Shown here: in pieces, positions 34,650 through 45,798 of the stretch | Layout of the letters: each line of letters begins with the position of its first letter | Position numbering within the stretch: the first letter of the stretch is position 1 | Source of the DNA: Bifidobacterium apri | GTDB taxonomy: Bacteria; Actinomycetota; Actinomycetes; Actinomycetales; Bifidobacteriaceae | Length of the DNA: 64,000 nt | Direction: 5' to 3' | Assembly (NCBI RefSeq): GCF_009299485.1 | Contig: NZ_WBSO01000011.1 | Span: 1 to 64,000, forward strand | The notes under the pieces: generated by a model | What the model saw: only the letters and a program-made list of their open reading frames with translations | Databases searched by the model: none | What the model was told of the DNA's origin: nothing | Translations under genes and position numbers: made by a program

Positions 34650-35366
34650 TCACTCCTCGCCCTGCTGGAATACCTGGACGTACAGGATCTGGGTGTCACT
34701 GTTCGCGCACCCGGTGATGCCCGTGGCGTCGATGCTGATGGATTCCTTCTGGTCCGGCGGATAGACGAGCATCGTATCCGCGGCTGTCGGCGTGCAATCC
34801 GAGGCATCGAAATTCCCCGCGTTCACGATACGCAGAACGCTGTGTGCGGATTGCCCCGGTTGGAGCGTGATGGTGGAGGCGCTAACCGTGCGATCACGCT
34901 CCGCCGCCGCTCCGATTTGCGTGTCCCTGTGGCGCAAGGAAACGCCGGGATATCCGCGCAGCGTGCAGGTGCGGGAACCGGAGTTGGTCAATACCAGATA
35001 CGGGTAGGAGCTTCCCGCTCCGCCGCCTGCGCCTTGCGTCAGCTTCGCGGTCAGTTCCTTCGTGGTGCATGTGTCGGATGCCGCAGTGGAATCTGAGGCT
35101 GATGCCGAGGCGGACGGCGAGGACGCTGAGGACGCCGAGGCAGTGGAGGAGGGGGATTGCGAAGTGGTGGGGGATGATGCCGAGGCGGACGGGCTCGCGC
35201 CATCATCGGACGTCGAGCCGCACGCGCACAGGGAACCGGCCAGCAGCGCCGCGGTCAACGCGATCGCCAAGCGTGTACGACCCGCAGCATGCGACCCGAA
35301 CCGTTGTGATGAACCGATGCCGGACGACAAACTGTCGGAATCATTGTGATGCCGGGAAACCATCAT
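34650..35366 (-). CDS. DUF4232 lipoprotein
   Basis: A 238-residue secreted lipoprotein. After a 30-residue polar lead, the signal peptide LAIALTAALLAGSLCAC ends in a lipobox with the acceptor Cys at the second C. An Ala/Ser/Pro/Thr-rich linker of about 50 residues follows, then the DUF4232 domain with CTTKEL, LVLTNSGSRTCTLRGYPGV and a C-terminal Cys pair. Such proteins are common in actinobacterial envelopes and have no known function. GAGGAAGGA lies about seven bases before the start. The gene is transcribed away from nnrD. Confidence 0.85.
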   Translation of the reverse strand: MMVSRHHNDSDSLSSGIGSSQRFGSHAAGRTRLAIALTAALLAGSLCACGSTSDDGASPSASASSPTTSQSPSSTASASSASSPSASASASDSTAASDTCTTKELTAKLTQGAGGGAGSSYPYLVLTNSGSRTCTLRGYPGVSLRHRDTQIGAAAERDRTVSASTITLQPGQSAHSVLRIVNAGNFDASDCTPTAADTMLVYPPDQKESISIDATGITGCANSDTQILYVQVFQQGEE

Positions 35367-35491
35367 AATATGTCCTTCCTCTGTGAAGCGCGCAAACCCT
35401 TCTACCGTTCTCCTGTTGACGCGTGCGACCACGCATGGCTTCATTGTACCTGTACCTTCGCTGGATGCAGGGAACCTGACGTGCGCGGGTT

Positions 35492-37294
35492 TCACCCGAT
35501 GAGCTCGGCGATCGCACGCGGAATCGCGCGCACCACGTCGCTGGCGATAATCGGCTCACCGGCATCATACCGCGTGCCGCGCTCGCTGACGCCGTAGATT
35601 TCCGGTGCATCCCACCCGCATTGCGTCGAATGCGAAGCGATGGCAGCGGCAAGACCGTGCACGTACACCGCGGCGGCGACGGTATCGGCTATCGCGGCGT
35701 CATCGGACGATTCGGATACATCGGATTGGGCCAGCAACGCCCCGATGATGCCTGCGAGCACATCTCCCGCGCCGGCAGTGCCCAGCCATGCCGGGGCGCG
35801 GCCGCACAGGAGCACCCGTGTACGGTTGCTGTCGTAGGGGTCTGTTCCGGCGATAACGCTGACCGCACCCTTGAGCACGACGGTCGCACCGGTCAACTGA
35901 TGCGCACGCCGCGCATAATGCACGGGGGCCGCCGCCACTTGGCGGGCGTCCACCGACCCGTCCGCAGCGTCGAGCCTGGTCAGCAGCCCTGCCAGTTCCC
36001 CGGCATGCGGTGTGATCACCACGTTGGCCGAGACCTGCGCAGGCAGCAGGTCGAGCGCGCCGGCGTCCACGACAATCGGCGGCATCGCGTCGGGACGGGT
36101 GCCCTGTGCCGACGAATCCTCATCCTGTGGCTGATCCTCGTCGGTGCGCGCATAATGGGCAAGCAGTTTTGCTATCGTTTCCCGCTGGATATCCTCACCG
36201 TCGGCCGTGTCCGAGGCTGCCGGAACTCCAGAACCGACAACCCAGGCATTCACATGTCCTTTGCCGATGACGGCTTCAGGCAGCGCGTGCAACACCAGGT
36301 CCTGTGCGCGCTGCGGCCCCAAGTAGCGGACCATGCCGATGCCGGATTTCGCTGCCGCACATGAACCGAGCACCGCGGCTCCCGGATATCGTGTGGACCC
36401 GGTGACCAGTCCCACGACCCCGCGCGTGTATTTCATATCACGCACGGAAGGCACCAGAATCGAAGAGGATGCGAGGTCGGCGTCCATCATTTCCGCGGCG
36501 GGTTCCGCCTCATCGATGTCGAATCCGAAATCGACCAGTGTGACCTTGCCACAGGCGTACGATGCCGGAGGCAGCATGGCGCAAGGTTTGAGTGCGCCGA
36601 ACATCACCGTCCGGTCGGCAGGCAGACACGGGCCGGGGATCGTGCCGTCGTCCACGCCGATTCCTGAAGGCGTGTCCACGGCAAGGATCAGTGGCCGGTC
36701 GTTTGCCTGGGTTTGTGCTGTTGCGGCATCTGGCCTTCCGTCGGGACTCCACGAGTCGAGCAACGCTGAGGCGAGCGTCGCCGCGATACCATGCAATGCG
36801 CCCGAAACGCCGATACCCGTCATCGCATCCACAATCAGATCCGCGTGATTGGCGAGCTCGACGGCTACGCGGAGCCGTTCCCCGGCTTCGCCCGCGGAAA
36901 AGCCGCTTACACAGCCGGGGATCTCGGCTTCCGGGTCGAGCACCAGCACGTGTCCGCCACTATGCGCGAACGCTGCGAAGCCATCGTCATGCAGGGCGCG
37001 TCCCACAGCGACTACGGTGACTTGGGCGTCATCGCCGGCGAGTTGAGCTGCTGCGAACAGGCCATCGCCGCCGTTGTCACCGGCTCCGGCGAGGACAACC
37101 ACATTGGCGTTCTCGAGCGCGACCGCCTGGCTGTCGAGCATGCGTTTCGCCTCATGTGCGGCAGCAGCCGCCGCCATGCGCATCAGCGGCACGCCGTCGT
37201 CCAGCAGCGGCCGTTCCAATTCGCGTACCGTATCTGCTGCGTACGCGTTGAATTTGAGCATTTGCAGACGTTCGTGATCGATGCTTCCACCCAT
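35492..37294 (-). CDS. nnr: Bifunctional NAD(P)HX epimerase/dehydratase
   Basis: A 600-residue metabolite-repair enzyme. The N-terminal YjeF domain (epimerase) includes VLAGAGDNGGDGLFAA, with the Asp of DAMTGIGVSG later. The C-terminal ribokinase-like dehydratase domain has VVITPHAGELAGLL and the GTAGAGDVLAGIIG motif. Together they repair hydrated NADH and NADPH. A GGAAAGGGG ribosome binding site precedes the ATG. The gene lies divergent to the SGNH hydrolase. Confidence 0.93.
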   Translation of the reverse strand: MGGSIDHERLQMLKFNAYAADTVRELERPLLDDGVPLMRMAAAAAAHEAKRMLDSQAVALENANVVVLAGAGDNGGDGLFAAAQLAGDDAQVTVVAVGRALHDDGFAAFAHSGGHVLVLDPEAEIPGCVSGFSAGEAGERLRVAVELANHADLIVDAMTGIGVSGALHGIAATLASALLDSWSPDGRPDAATAQTQANDRPLILAVDTPSGIGVDDGTIPGPCLPADRTVMFGALKPCAMLPPASYACGKVTLVDFGFDIDEAEPAAEMMDADLASSSILVPSVRDMKYTRGVVGLVTGSTRYPGAAVLGSCAAAKSGIGMVRYLGPQRAQDLVLHALPEAVIGKGHVNAWVVGSGVPAASDTADGEDIQRETIAKLLAHYARTDEDQPQDEDSSAQGTRPDAMPPIVVDAGALDLLPAQVSANVVITPHAGELAGLLTRLDAADGSVDARQVAAAPVHYARRAHQLTGATVVLKGAVSVIAGTDPYDSNRTRVLLCGRAPAWLGTAGAGDVLAGIIGALLAQSDVSESSDDAAIADTVAAAVYVHGLAAAIASHSTQCGWDAPEIYGVSERGTRYDAGEPIIASDVVRAIPRAIAELIG

Positions 37295-37637
37295 GGCATG
37301 GCCCCTTTCCTATCAATGGTGTTCAGGCCTGCTGCGCCGGCACCAGGACCGATATCTTCACTGTAGTCCTTTCTTGGGCGGTTCAGCATCCGACGCCGTG
37401 GAGGGGTGTGATCCGGCTGGTTCCGTATGGCCGCATCGGTCTGACGGTGACGGTCCATCGCGCGGGACGTTGTGAGGGCTCCGGCCACGTTCATATTCGC
37501 TTGGTCAGGCCTGAGGGCATGTCGAACCGCTTGAATTGCGGCATCGGATACCACGCATGGCGTTCGTCACCCCGTGAGCGGTACAGTGGTGGCATGAGCG
37601 TCGGCGTATCGCCGGGAGAAGACCAAGGAGTATGGGC
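37295..37637. other. Divergent intergenic region nnr / SGNH hydrolase
   Basis: About 340 bases that should contain promoters for both flanking genes. I see no clear -35/-10 pair, repeat or hairpin worth naming. Short frames here are not supported by ribosome binding sites. Confidence 0.4.
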
Positions 37638-38342
37638 ATGAATATTGTGGCGGCGGCTGAAGCGTTGTGGGCGCAGCATACGATACATCTTGATCCTGAG
37701 CCGCAGGGGGAGCGGCATGGTGTCGTCAATGCGGCGGCGGATGGCGAAGCGTTGTCGTTCGTCGCCGTCGGCGATTCCATGATCGCCGGTTGCGGGGTCG
37801 AAGACCAGTCTGAGGGATTCACCCCGGCTATGGCATCGGTGTTCTCCGATATGCTTGACAGGCCGGTTGACTGGCGCGCCGTCGGCAAGCTCGGCGCCAC
37901 GATGCGCCGCGTACGCTACCGTCTGCTTCCGCAAGTCGATGATCATGCCGATCTCATGGTGCTGTGCGCCGGATCGAACGACCTGATGGCCCGCAGAACC
38001 ATCGCCCAGTGGCGCGACGACTTGTCAGCTTCGCTTGATCTGGCCAAGGACCGCGCCGACCATGTGGTCGTATTCAGCGCCGCCCAGCTGTACCGCAGTC
38101 CCTCTCTGGGAAAGTCCTTGCGCCATGTGATCGAAGGCATGACCGATGAACAGACCCAGGCGAGTCGCGAAATCTGCGAGCGCTACGGCGTCAGGTTTCT
38201 TGACATGACCCATGAGGATGTGCATGCGGACCGCGACAGGTTCTATGCGCATGACAGGTTCCACCCCAGCGTATACGGATACCAGTGCATGGCGGAACGG
38301 GTCGGGCAACTGCTCGGCGGGTGGATGACCTCCGAACTGTGA
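37638..38342 (+). CDS. SGNH/GDSL-type esterase
   Basis: A 234-residue SGNH hydrolase. Block I is FVAVGDSMIAGCG with the nucleophile Ser, block II has the Gly in AVGKLGAT, block III is CAGSNDL, and block V is DRFHPSVYGY with the catalytic Asp and His. No signal peptide is seen, so it probably acts in the cytoplasm on an ester of unknown type. ATG 37638 is preferred over 37632 because AAGGAG ends at 37630, seven bases before it. Confidence 0.87.
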   Translation: MNIVAAAEALWAQHTIHLDPEPQGERHGVVNAAADGEALSFVAVGDSMIAGCGVEDQSEGFTPAMASVFSDMLDRPVDWRAVGKLGATMRRVRYRLLPQVDDHADLMVLCAGSNDLMARRTIAQWRDDLSASLDLAKDRADHVVVFSAAQLYRSPSLGKSLRHVIEGMTDEQTQASREICERYGVRFLDMTHEDVHADRDRFYAHDRFHPSVYGYQCMAERVGQLLGGWMTSEL

Positions 38343-38381
38343 GCACAGGGCTGTGAACACAGGACCGAGACGACCCTGAGG

Positions 38382-39983
38382 TCACTCTTCGGCAACAAGC
38401 TCCAGATAGCCGTCGTTCCACAGATCCTCGTCGCCGTCAGGCATGAGCAGTACGCGTTCGGGGTTCAACGCCTCAACGGCGCCCTCATCGTGGGTGACCA
38501 GCACGATCGCGCCCTCGTATTTCGCGATCGCTTTGAGGATTTCATCGCGTGACACCGGATCGAGGTTGTTGGTCGGCTCATCCAGCAAGAGCACGTTCGC
38601 GCGTGACGTCACCAGCGTGGCGAGCGCCAGTCTGGTTTTCTCGCCGCCGGACAGCACTTTCGTCGGTTTCATCACATCATCGCCGGAAAACAGGAAGCTG
38701 CCCAGAATGGAACGCGTATGCGTGTCATCGAGTTCAGGCGCGACATGCTGCAGATTCTCCAGCACAGTCGCATCCATGTCCAGCGTGTCGTGCTCCTGCG
38801 CGAAATAGCCGATCTTGCAGCCGTGGCCATACACCACCTCACCGGTATCCGGCTGCTCTTCGCCCGCCAGGATGCGCAAGGTTGTCGTCTTGCCGGCGCC
38901 GTTGTACCCGAGAATCACGACGCGAGAGCCTTTATCGATGGCAAGATTGATGCCGGCGAACACGATATTCGATCCGAAAGCCTTGGAGATGTCCTTCGCC
39001 ATAATCGGGGTGCGGCCGCATGGCGCCGGTTCCGGGAAACGGATATCGGCGACTTTCTCCTTCTTCTCCGCCTCGCTTGTCTCGGCCAGCAAGCGTTCGG
39101 CGCGCCGCATCATATTCTGGGCGGCGACCGCCTTCGTGGCCTTCGCATGCAGGCGAATACCCTGTTTCATCAGTCGCTCGGCCTTCTTCTCCGCCACCTC
39201 GCGTTCACGGCGGCGGCGCTCCTCGTCGACCACCCGCTGATGCAGATAGGCTTTCCACCCCAGTGAGTACATATCGATCTGGCCAAGCTGGGCATCGAGA
39301 TGCCACACCTTGTTCACGACCTCGTCCAGCAGCTCGGTGGAATGGGAAATCACCAGGAAGCCGCCTTCGAAACGCTTGAGATAACCGCGCAGCCATTCGA
39401 TGGAATCCGCGTCCAGATGGTTCGTCGGCTCGTCAAGAATCAAGGTGTCCGCATCGGAGAACAGGATGCGCGCCAATTCGATGCGCCGCCGTTGGCCGCC
39501 GGACAGCGTACCAAGCTGCTGCTGCATCACTTCCTGCGGCAAGCCAAGGCTGTCGGCCATCGAAATCGCCTCGGACTGGGCGGCGTACCCGCCTGCCTTG
39601 TCAAAATCCTGCATGGCTTTGTCATACCGGTTCATCGCTTTGCTCATCACGTCGGGGTCGGGATCGGTCATATCCTTTTCCGCCTTGCGCAAACGCGAAA
39701 TGATCGTCGCGATGTCACGGGCGCTCATCATCCTGTCCAACGCGGTCTGCGTCGGGTCGGCGGCATGAGTGTCCTGGGGCAGATACCCGAGTTTCCCGGA
39801 GATGCGTACAGAACCCGCGGCAGGGAGCATATCGCCGGTGATCACACGCGTCAGCGTCGTCTTGCCTGCGCCATTACGGCCGACAAGGCCGATTTTGTCG
39901 CCCTTGACGACATGGAAGTCGGTGGGATGCAGCAATGTGCGCGCACCGATCTGAATCTCCAGTCCCTTCGCCTCGATAGCCAT
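38382..39983 (-). CDS. ABC-F family ATPase
   Basis: A 533-residue soluble protein with two ABC cassettes: Walker [10 protein letters not shown] near residue 38 and GYNGAGKTT in the second half, signatures LSGGQRRR and LSGGEKTR, Walker [12 protein letters not shown] and [11 protein letters not shown]. The LDEPTN-type Walker B and the charged linker between cassettes are hallmarks of ABC-F translation factors. These act on the ribosomal E site rather than in transport; a resistance role cannot be assumed. The start has AGGTG about five bases upstream. It is divergent to uvrA. Confidence 0.9.
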   Translation of the reverse strand: MAIEAKGLEIQIGARTLLHPTDFHVVKGDKIGLVGRNGAGKTTLTRVITGDMLPAAGSVRISGKLGYLPQDTHAADPTQTALDRMMSARDIATIISRLRKAEKDMTDPDPDVMSKAMNRYDKAMQDFDKAGGYAAQSEAISMADSLGLPQEVMQQQLGTLSGGQRRRIELARILFSDADTLILDEPTNHLDADSIEWLRGYLKRFEGGFLVISHSTELLDEVVNKVWHLDAQLGQIDMYSLGWKAYLHQRVVDEERRRREREVAEKKAERLMKQGIRLHAKATKAVAAQNMMRRAERLLAETSEAEKKEKVADIRFPEPAPCGRTPIMAKDISKAFGSNIVFAGINLAIDKGSRVVILGYNGAGKTTTLRILAGEEQPDTGEVVYGHGCKIGYFAQEHDTLDMDATVLENLQHVAPELDDTHTRSILGSFLFSGDDVMKPTKVLSGGEKTRLALATLVTSRANVLLLDEPTNNLDPVSRDEILKAIAKYEGAIVLVTHDEGAVEALNPERVLLMPDGDEDLWNDGYLELVAEE

Positions 39984-40108
39984 GCCCACCTGCCGTTTCT
40001 TTCATCGTCGGGTCAAAGTCCAACGGCATATCTTACCCATGAGGAGCCGACGTGCCGATCGTACCGTGGCGCGACACGCGCAACGCGCTCCGACGATACG
40101 ACACATCA

Positions 40109-40124
40109 TCGAACATATGTTCGA
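40109..40124. promoter_or_regulatory. LexA (SOS) box upstream of uvrA
   Basis: TCGAACATATGTTCGA is a perfect 16-bp palindrome that fits the actinobacterial/Bacillus-type SOS box CGAACRNRYGTTYG. It overlaps a probable -35 region, with TATCCT at 40144-40149 as -10, and lies 59 bases before the uvrA GTG. Binding by LexA would block uvrA transcription until DNA damage. Confidence 0.88.
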
Positions 40125-40182
40125 TTTTCGTCGTGCTTGGCTGTATCCTAGAACCCAGTACCACACCTATCGGAGGCAAGAC

Positions 40183-43173
40183 GTGAGCACAGCACAACAG
40201 GCGCAACACCAGCACCGCCCCACCGCGACCGAGCATATCCTCAACAGCGATTCATTCCTGCACAAGGAGCTCGCCAAAGCGCCGCTGCGGGAACACGACG
40301 GTTCCCTCGTCGCCGATATCAGCCGCATCCCCAACGACCTGAAAATCACCATCCAGGGCGCTCGCGAACACAACCTCAAGAACGTTGATCTGTCCATCCC
40401 TCGCAACCGCATGGTGGTTTTCACCGGGCTGTCCGGATCAGGCAAATCGTCTCTGGCGTTCGACACTCTGTTCGCCGAGGGGCAACGCCGGTATGTCGAA
40501 TCCTTGAGTGCATACGCCCGTCAATTCTTGGGAAGGATGGACAAGCCGAACGTCGATTTCATCGAAGGACTGAGCCCGGCGGTGTCCATTGACCAGAAAA
40601 CCACGAACCGCAACCCCAGGTCGACCGTAGGAACCATTACCGAGATCTACGATTATCTGCGGCTGCTCTTCGCACGCACCGGCCAGCCCCATTGCCCGGT
40701 ATGCGGCGAACCTGTCAGCGCGCAGACCCCGCAGCAGATGGTTGACGCCTTGCTCGCCATGCCCGAACGTACCCGTTTCCAGATCCTCGCCCCCGTAGTG
40801 CGTGGGCGCAAAGGCGAATTCGTGGATCTGCTTGAGCTCCTGCGTTCCGACGGGTACGCGCGCGCTCTGATCGACGGCGAGATGCGTCAACTGTCCGATG
40901 ACATCAAACTGGCCAAACAGAAGAAACACACCATTGAGGTGGTGGTCGACCGTCTGGTCATCAAAGACGGCATCCGGCAACGGCTCACCGATTCCATCGA
41001 AACGGCGTTGAAGCTGTCCAAGGGCCTGGTCGTCGCCGATTTCGTGGATCTTGACGACAATGATCCCGACCGTCGGCGTCCGTTCTCGGAAAAGCGGGCA
41101 TGCCCGAACGGTCATCAGCTCGAGCTTGACGAAATCGAGCCGCGCACCTTCTCCTTCAATGCGCCGTACGGTGCATGTCCCGCCTGCACCGGCATCGGGT
41201 ACAACTTGGAGATCGACCCCGAATTGGTGATTCCGGACCCGTCGAAAACCCTCAATGAAGGCGCCATCGAACCGTGGGGAATGACCAAAGGCACGGGTGA
41301 CTACTACAGGCACGTGTTGGAAGGTCTGGGCGAAGACATGGGATTCGACCTTGACACGCCTTGGAAGGATCTCCCCGAAGACATCCGGCACGCCATCATG
41401 TATGGCCATGATTTCAAGGTCAAGGTCTCGTACCGGAACCGCTGGGGGCGGCTGCGCGAATACTCGACAGGATTCGAGGGGGTTGTGCGCACGCTGATGC
41501 GTCGCCATGACGAGACGGATTCCGATCAGATGAAGCAATACTACGAGTCCTATATGCGTGAGGTGCCCTGCCAGGCGTGCGGCGGCAAACGTCTGCGTCC
41601 GGAAGTGCTCGCCGTCACGGTGGACGGACAATCCATCGCCGATGTGTGCGACATGCCGGCGGAACGCAGTCTCGCGTGGATCAAGAACCTGCATCTGGAA
41701 GGTTCGGCCGCCGAGATTGCCGGTGAAGTGGTCAAGGAAATCACGGCGCGTCTCGCGTTCCTCAACGATGTCGGACTGAGCTATCTGAGCCTGTCCCGTG
41801 CGGCGAAAACCCTGTCCGGCGGCGAGGCGCAGCGCATCCGACTCGCCACGCAGATCGGATCGGGACTCGTCGGCGTCATGTACGTGTTGGACGAGCCTTC
41901 CATCGGGTTGCATCAGCGGGACAACAAGCGGCTGATCGACACCCTGCACCATTTGCGCGACTTGGGCAACACCCTGATCGTCGTAGAGCATGACCAGGAG
42001 ACGATCGAAACCGCGGATTGGCTGGTCGATATCGGCCCGGGCGCCGGCGAACACGGTGGTGAGGTCGTCTATTCCGGTCCGGCCGCGCATATCGTCGACG
42101 CGCCGCGTTCCATCACCGGGGATTACATCGCCGGGCGCCGCGCGATTGAAGTGCCGAAACGCCGTCGCCGTACCCATGCGGATCGGCGGCTCACCGTTGT
42201 TGGCGCCAGGGAGAACAATCTCAAGAACATCAACGTGAACTTCCCACTCGGAGTCATGACCTGCGTGACCGGTGTATCCGGTTCAGGCAAATCCACGCTG
42301 GTGAACACGATCCTGTATCCGGTGCTCGCCGACAAGCTCAACGGCGCACGCATGGTCCCGGGCAAACATACCAGGATCGAAGGCATCGAACAGTGCGACA
42401 AAGTCATTCACGTCGATCAGAACCCCATCGGCAGAACCCCGCGATCCAACCCTGCCACGTACACCGGGGTATGGGACAAGATCCGCGCGCTGTTCGCCAA
42501 GACCCCCGAAGCCCAGGTGAGAGGCTACGGTCCGGGACGGTTCTCCTTCAATGTCAAGGGCGGCCGTTGCGAAGCCTGTCATGGCGACGGCACGTTGAAA
42601 ATCGAAATGAACTTCCTGCCGGATGTCTATGTCCAGTGCGAAGAATGTCACGGCAAGCGGTACAACCGTGAGACGCTCGAAGTCAAGTACAACGGCAAAT
42701 CGGTGGCCGACGTTCTCGACATGCCTATCGAGGAGGCGGCACGGTTCTTCAAAGCCTACCCGTCCATTTCCCGGTATCTGGACACCCTCACCCAGGTCGG
42801 CTTGGGGTACATCCGTCTCGGGCAGCCAGCCACCACCCTGTCAGGCGGAGAATCACAGCGCGTCAAACTGGCGACGGAACTGCAACGGCGATCCACAGGC
42901 AAGACCGTGTACATTCTCGATGAACCGACCACCGGACTTCATTTTGAAGATGTCCGCAAGCTGCTGCTCGTGCTGCAGGGTCTTGTCGACAAAGGCAATA
43001 CGGTGATCGTGATCGAACACAATCTCGATGTCATCAAATGCGCAGACTGGATCATCGATCTGGGGCCGGAAGGCGGTGACGGCGGCGGCACCGTCGTCGC
43101 GCAGGGCACCCCCGAACAGGTCGCGAAGAACACAAACAGCTGGACCGGGCGGTTCCTCAAGGACATGCTCTGA
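40183..43173 (+). CDS. uvrA: Excinuclease ABC subunit A
   Basis: A 996-residue DNA damage sensor of nucleotide excision repair. It has two ABC ATPase modules: Walker [10 protein letters not shown] near residue 83 and GVSGSGKST near 700, signatures LSGGEAQR and LSGGESQR, and two zinc modules (CPVCGEPV... and [16 protein letters not shown]). The GTG start has CGGAGG six bases upstream, and extra in-frame codons upstream would run through the LexA box. uvrC lies just downstream; uvrB is not in the window. Confidence 0.97.
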   Translation: MSTAQQAQHQHRPTATEHILNSDSFLHKELAKAPLREHDGSLVADISRIPNDLKITIQGAREHNLKNVDLSIPRNRMVVFTGLSGSGKSSLAFDTLFAEGQRRYVESLSAYARQFLGRMDKPNVDFIEGLSPAVSIDQKTTNRNPRSTVGTITEIYDYLRLLFARTGQPHCPVCGEPVSAQTPQQMVDALLAMPERTRFQILAPVVRGRKGEFVDLLELLRSDGYARALIDGEMRQLSDDIKLAKQKKHTIEVVVDRLVIKDGIRQRLTDSIETALKLSKGLVVADFVDLDDNDPDRRRPFSEKRACPNGHQLELDEIEPRTFSFNAPYGACPACTGIGYNLEIDPELVIPDPSKTLNEGAIEPWGMTKGTGDYYRHVLEGLGEDMGFDLDTPWKDLPEDIRHAIMYGHDFKVKVSYRNRWGRLREYSTGFEGVVRTLMRRHDETDSDQMKQYYESYMREVPCQACGGKRLRPEVLAVTVDGQSIADVCDMPAERSLAWIKNLHLEGSAAEIAGEVVKEITARLAFLNDVGLSYLSLSRAAKTLSGGEAQRIRLATQIGSGLVGVMYVLDEPSIGLHQRDNKRLIDTLHHLRDLGNTLIVVEHDQETIETADWLVDIGPGAGEHGGEVVYSGPAAHIVDAPRSITGDYIAGRRAIEVPKRRRRTHADRRLTVVGARENNLKNINVNFPLGVMTCVTGVSGSGKSTLVNTILYPVLADKLNGARMVPGKHTRIEGIEQCDKVIHVDQNPIGRTPRSNPATYTGVWDKIRALFAKTPEAQVRGYGPGRFSFNVKGGRCEACHGDGTLKIEMNFLPDVYVQCEECHGKRYNRETLEVKYNGKSVADVLDMPIEEAARFFKAYPSISRYLDTLTQVGLGYIRLGQPATTLSGGESQRVKLATELQRRSTGKTVYILDEPTTGLHFEDVRKLLLVLQGLVDKGNTVIVIEHNLDVIKCADWIIDLGPEGGDGGGTVVAQGTPEQVAKNTNSWTGRFLKDML

Positions 43174-43286
43174 TAGCGCCGGAAGTACCGGGGAAACAGC
43201 ATTGGGAAAATAGCACTGGGAACGCTGCAAACGCGCCTAATACGCGCGGGAATGACTGGCAACCGTGGAAAGGAACCGACGAACAG

Positions 43287-45710
43287 ATGGGTATCATCGA
43301 ACGCCACAGCCCTGATCGTTGGCGTGCCACAGCCAAGGGGATTCTCGCCCAGCAAGCCGGGCTGGCGCATACTTCTACGGCGACAGACGATGCAACGGGC
43401 GGCGCCACCGGTATGTCGCGCGGCGTGAACGTGAACGGCGCTCCGCTGCTGGGCGATTCACGTGATTTGTTCCGGCCGAAAACCAGTGATATCCCAGCGG
43501 AACCGGGCGTGTATAAGTGGCGTGACGGCGAAGGGCGAGTCATCTACGTCGGCAAGGCGAAGAATCTGCGTAACCGTCTGACGAACTATTTCCAGCCGCT
43601 CGACCAGTTGCACCCACGCACCCAGACCATGGTGCTGACCGCTCGAAGCCTGGAATGGACCGTGGTCGGCACTGAACTCGAGGCGCTGACCCTTGAATAC
43701 ACATGGATCAAGGAATTCGATCCCCGGTTCAATGTTGTGTTCCGCGATGACAAAACCTACCCGTATCTGGCCGTTTCTGTCGGGGAAAGCGTTCCACGCG
43801 TGTGGGTGACGCGCAGCAGGAAACGGCGCGACACCAGATATTTCGGGCCATACGCAAAAGTCTGGGACCTTCGTCACAGTCTGGATCGCCTCTTGAAGAC
43901 CTTCCCGGTGCGCACGTGTTCAGATGGGGTGTTCAACAAGGCGCGTCTCACCGGCAGGCCGTGCCTGCTCGCATCCATCGGCAAATGTTCCGCGCCGTGT
44001 GTCGGACGTATCAGCGAGGCCGACCATCGACACCAATGCGAGCGCTTGGTCGGCGTACTGACAGGCAGGGTAGGCAAATCGTACATCACCCAGCTCAACC
44101 GTGAGATGAAGGCGGCAAGCGATGACCTTGATTTCGAACGTGCGGCGAGACTGCGGGACGAAATCGCGATGCTGCAGACCGTGATGCAGCAGAATTCGGT
44201 CGTCCTCGACCAAGACGTGGACGCCGACGTCTTCGGCATGTCTTCGGATGAGCTTGAGGCATCGGTCCACGTGTTCTTCGTGCGGGACGGATCCATCCGC
44301 GGTGAGCGCAACTGGACCGTTGAGCGCGTCGAGGACATTGGGGACGACGAATTGATGGCCGACCTCATCGTGCAAGTGTACGCGGATCTGCTCCACGAAC
44401 ATGGTGATGTCCAAGGTCACCGTGACGGCGACGGTGTCCAATCGATCCATGTCCTCGAGCGCAGGGACGCCATAGGTGCAACCCAGAGCGTGACCGCCGC
44501 GGACAGCCTCACCCGTGCCCAGGCGACGAGAACCCGTCACGAACGGTTGGAACAAACCGGACGCGCCGACCTGCTCGCTCCGATCGCCCCGGTTCCCCGT
44601 GAAATCCTCATGCCGATCGAACCCGCAAGACGCGCGGAGCTTGAATCATGGCTCAGCGGCGAACGTGGCGCGCTGGTCACGATACGAGTTCCCGGACGCG
44701 GTGAAAAACGGACTTTGATGGAACGCGCCAACGACAACGCAGCCCAAGCGCTGCAGCGCAGCAAGATGAGCAGGATCAGCGATATCGGCGCACGGACCGA
44801 AGCCATGAACGACGTCGCGGACGCACTCGGATTGCCCCAAGCCCCGCTGCGCATCGAATGCTACGACATCTCCAACACCATCGGAGGCGCCTATCAGGTG
44901 GCGTCGATGGTGGTGTTCGAGGACGCCATCGCCAAGAAATCCGAATACCGTCGTTTCGCCATCCGGGGTGATGACGGCAAAGGCGCACTCGATGACTTAA
45001 GTGCGTTGTACGAGACCTTGACCAGGCGGTTCCGCCATGGCAATATCGCCGGCGACTCCGGTGACAGCATGGACAACGAGCGCAGGATCCGGCAGGCGGA
45101 ACGACATACGCCCCATGACGCGCCCGGCTCTGACGGCACGCCGCAGGGCACCGGCGGCGAACCGGCCGGCCCCGCATCTGCGGCTGACGTGTCGAAGGCT
45201 CCGCAATCAGCCAGGGACACCGGCTCGGACGATGTCATCCAGCAGAACACCCAACGGCGTCATTTCGCATACAAGCCCAATCTGGTCGTCGTCGACGGCG
45301 GCAAACCGCAGGTCATGGCGGCGGCGAAAGCGCTGCGCGACTGCGGCGTGGACGACGTGGCGGTATGCGGTTTGGCGAAGCGCCTCGAAGAGGTGTGGAT
45401 TCCGGATGACGACTATCCCATCATCCTCCCGCGTCAGTCCGAAGGCATGTACCTATTGCAACGGGTGCGTGATGAATCGCACCGATTCGCCATCACCTAT
45501 CATCGCCAGACACGCAGAAAAGGGGCGTTGCGGTCCGCGCTCGACGACATTCCGGGCATCGGGCCGTCCTATCAGAAGCGTCTGCTCAACGCCTTCGGAT
45601 CGGTCCGCGCCATGCGACAGGCGAGCGTGGAACAGCTCGAACAAGTCAAGGGCATCGGCCATGCCAAAGCCCAGGCCGTGTATGAGGCGCTCCACACGAA
45701 CGACGAGTGA
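43287..45710 (+). CDS. uvrC: Excinuclease ABC subunit C
   Basis: An 807-residue nuclease making both incisions in excision repair. A GIY-YIG domain is seen in AEPGVYKWRDGEGRVIYVGKA-like sequence near residue 75, followed by a Cys-containing region, a UVR domain (AASDDLDFERAARLRDEIAML), the RNase H-like nuclease and C-terminal helix-hairpin-helix IPGIGPSYQKRLL. UvrC is usually about 600 residues. The excess comes from a ~60-residue N-terminal lead and polar insertions around 375-425 and 590-650, of low complexity, which interrupt but do not remove catalytic regions. GGAAAGGA lies 13 bases upstream, rather far, so the start is uncertain. Confidence 0.94.
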   Translation: MGIIERHSPDRWRATAKGILAQQAGLAHTSTATDDATGGATGMSRGVNVNGAPLLGDSRDLFRPKTSDIPAEPGVYKWRDGEGRVIYVGKAKNLRNRLTNYFQPLDQLHPRTQTMVLTARSLEWTVVGTELEALTLEYTWIKEFDPRFNVVFRDDKTYPYLAVSVGESVPRVWVTRSRKRRDTRYFGPYAKVWDLRHSLDRLLKTFPVRTCSDGVFNKARLTGRPCLLASIGKCSAPCVGRISEADHRHQCERLVGVLTGRVGKSYITQLNREMKAASDDLDFERAARLRDEIAMLQTVMQQNSVVLDQDVDADVFGMSSDELEASVHVFFVRDGSIRGERNWTVERVEDIGDDELMADLIVQVYADLLHEHGDVQGHRDGDGVQSIHVLERRDAIGATQSVTAADSLTRAQATRTRHERLEQTGRADLLAPIAPVPREILMPIEPARRAELESWLSGERGALVTIRVPGRGEKRTLMERANDNAAQALQRSKMSRISDIGARTEAMNDVADALGLPQAPLRIECYDISNTIGGAYQVASMVVFEDAIAKKSEYRRFAIRGDDGKGALDDLSALYETLTRRFRHGNIAGDSGDSMDNERRIRQAERHTPHDAPGSDGTPQGTGGEPAGPASAADVSKAPQSARDTGSDDVIQQNTQRRHFAYKPNLVVVDGGKPQVMAAAKALRDCGVDDVAVCGLAKRLEEVWIPDDDYPIILPRQSEGMYLLQRVRDESHRFAITYHRQTRRKGALRSALDDIPGIGPSYQKRLLNAFGSVRAMRQASVEQLEQVKGIGHAKAQAVYEALHTNDE

Positions 45711-45798
45711 TTCGGCTACCATGGGCTATGCCGGGCGTATCACCGCTCGAATGTAGAGAAGAACATGCTGACATGACAGGAAAGAGCAGGGCACACGC

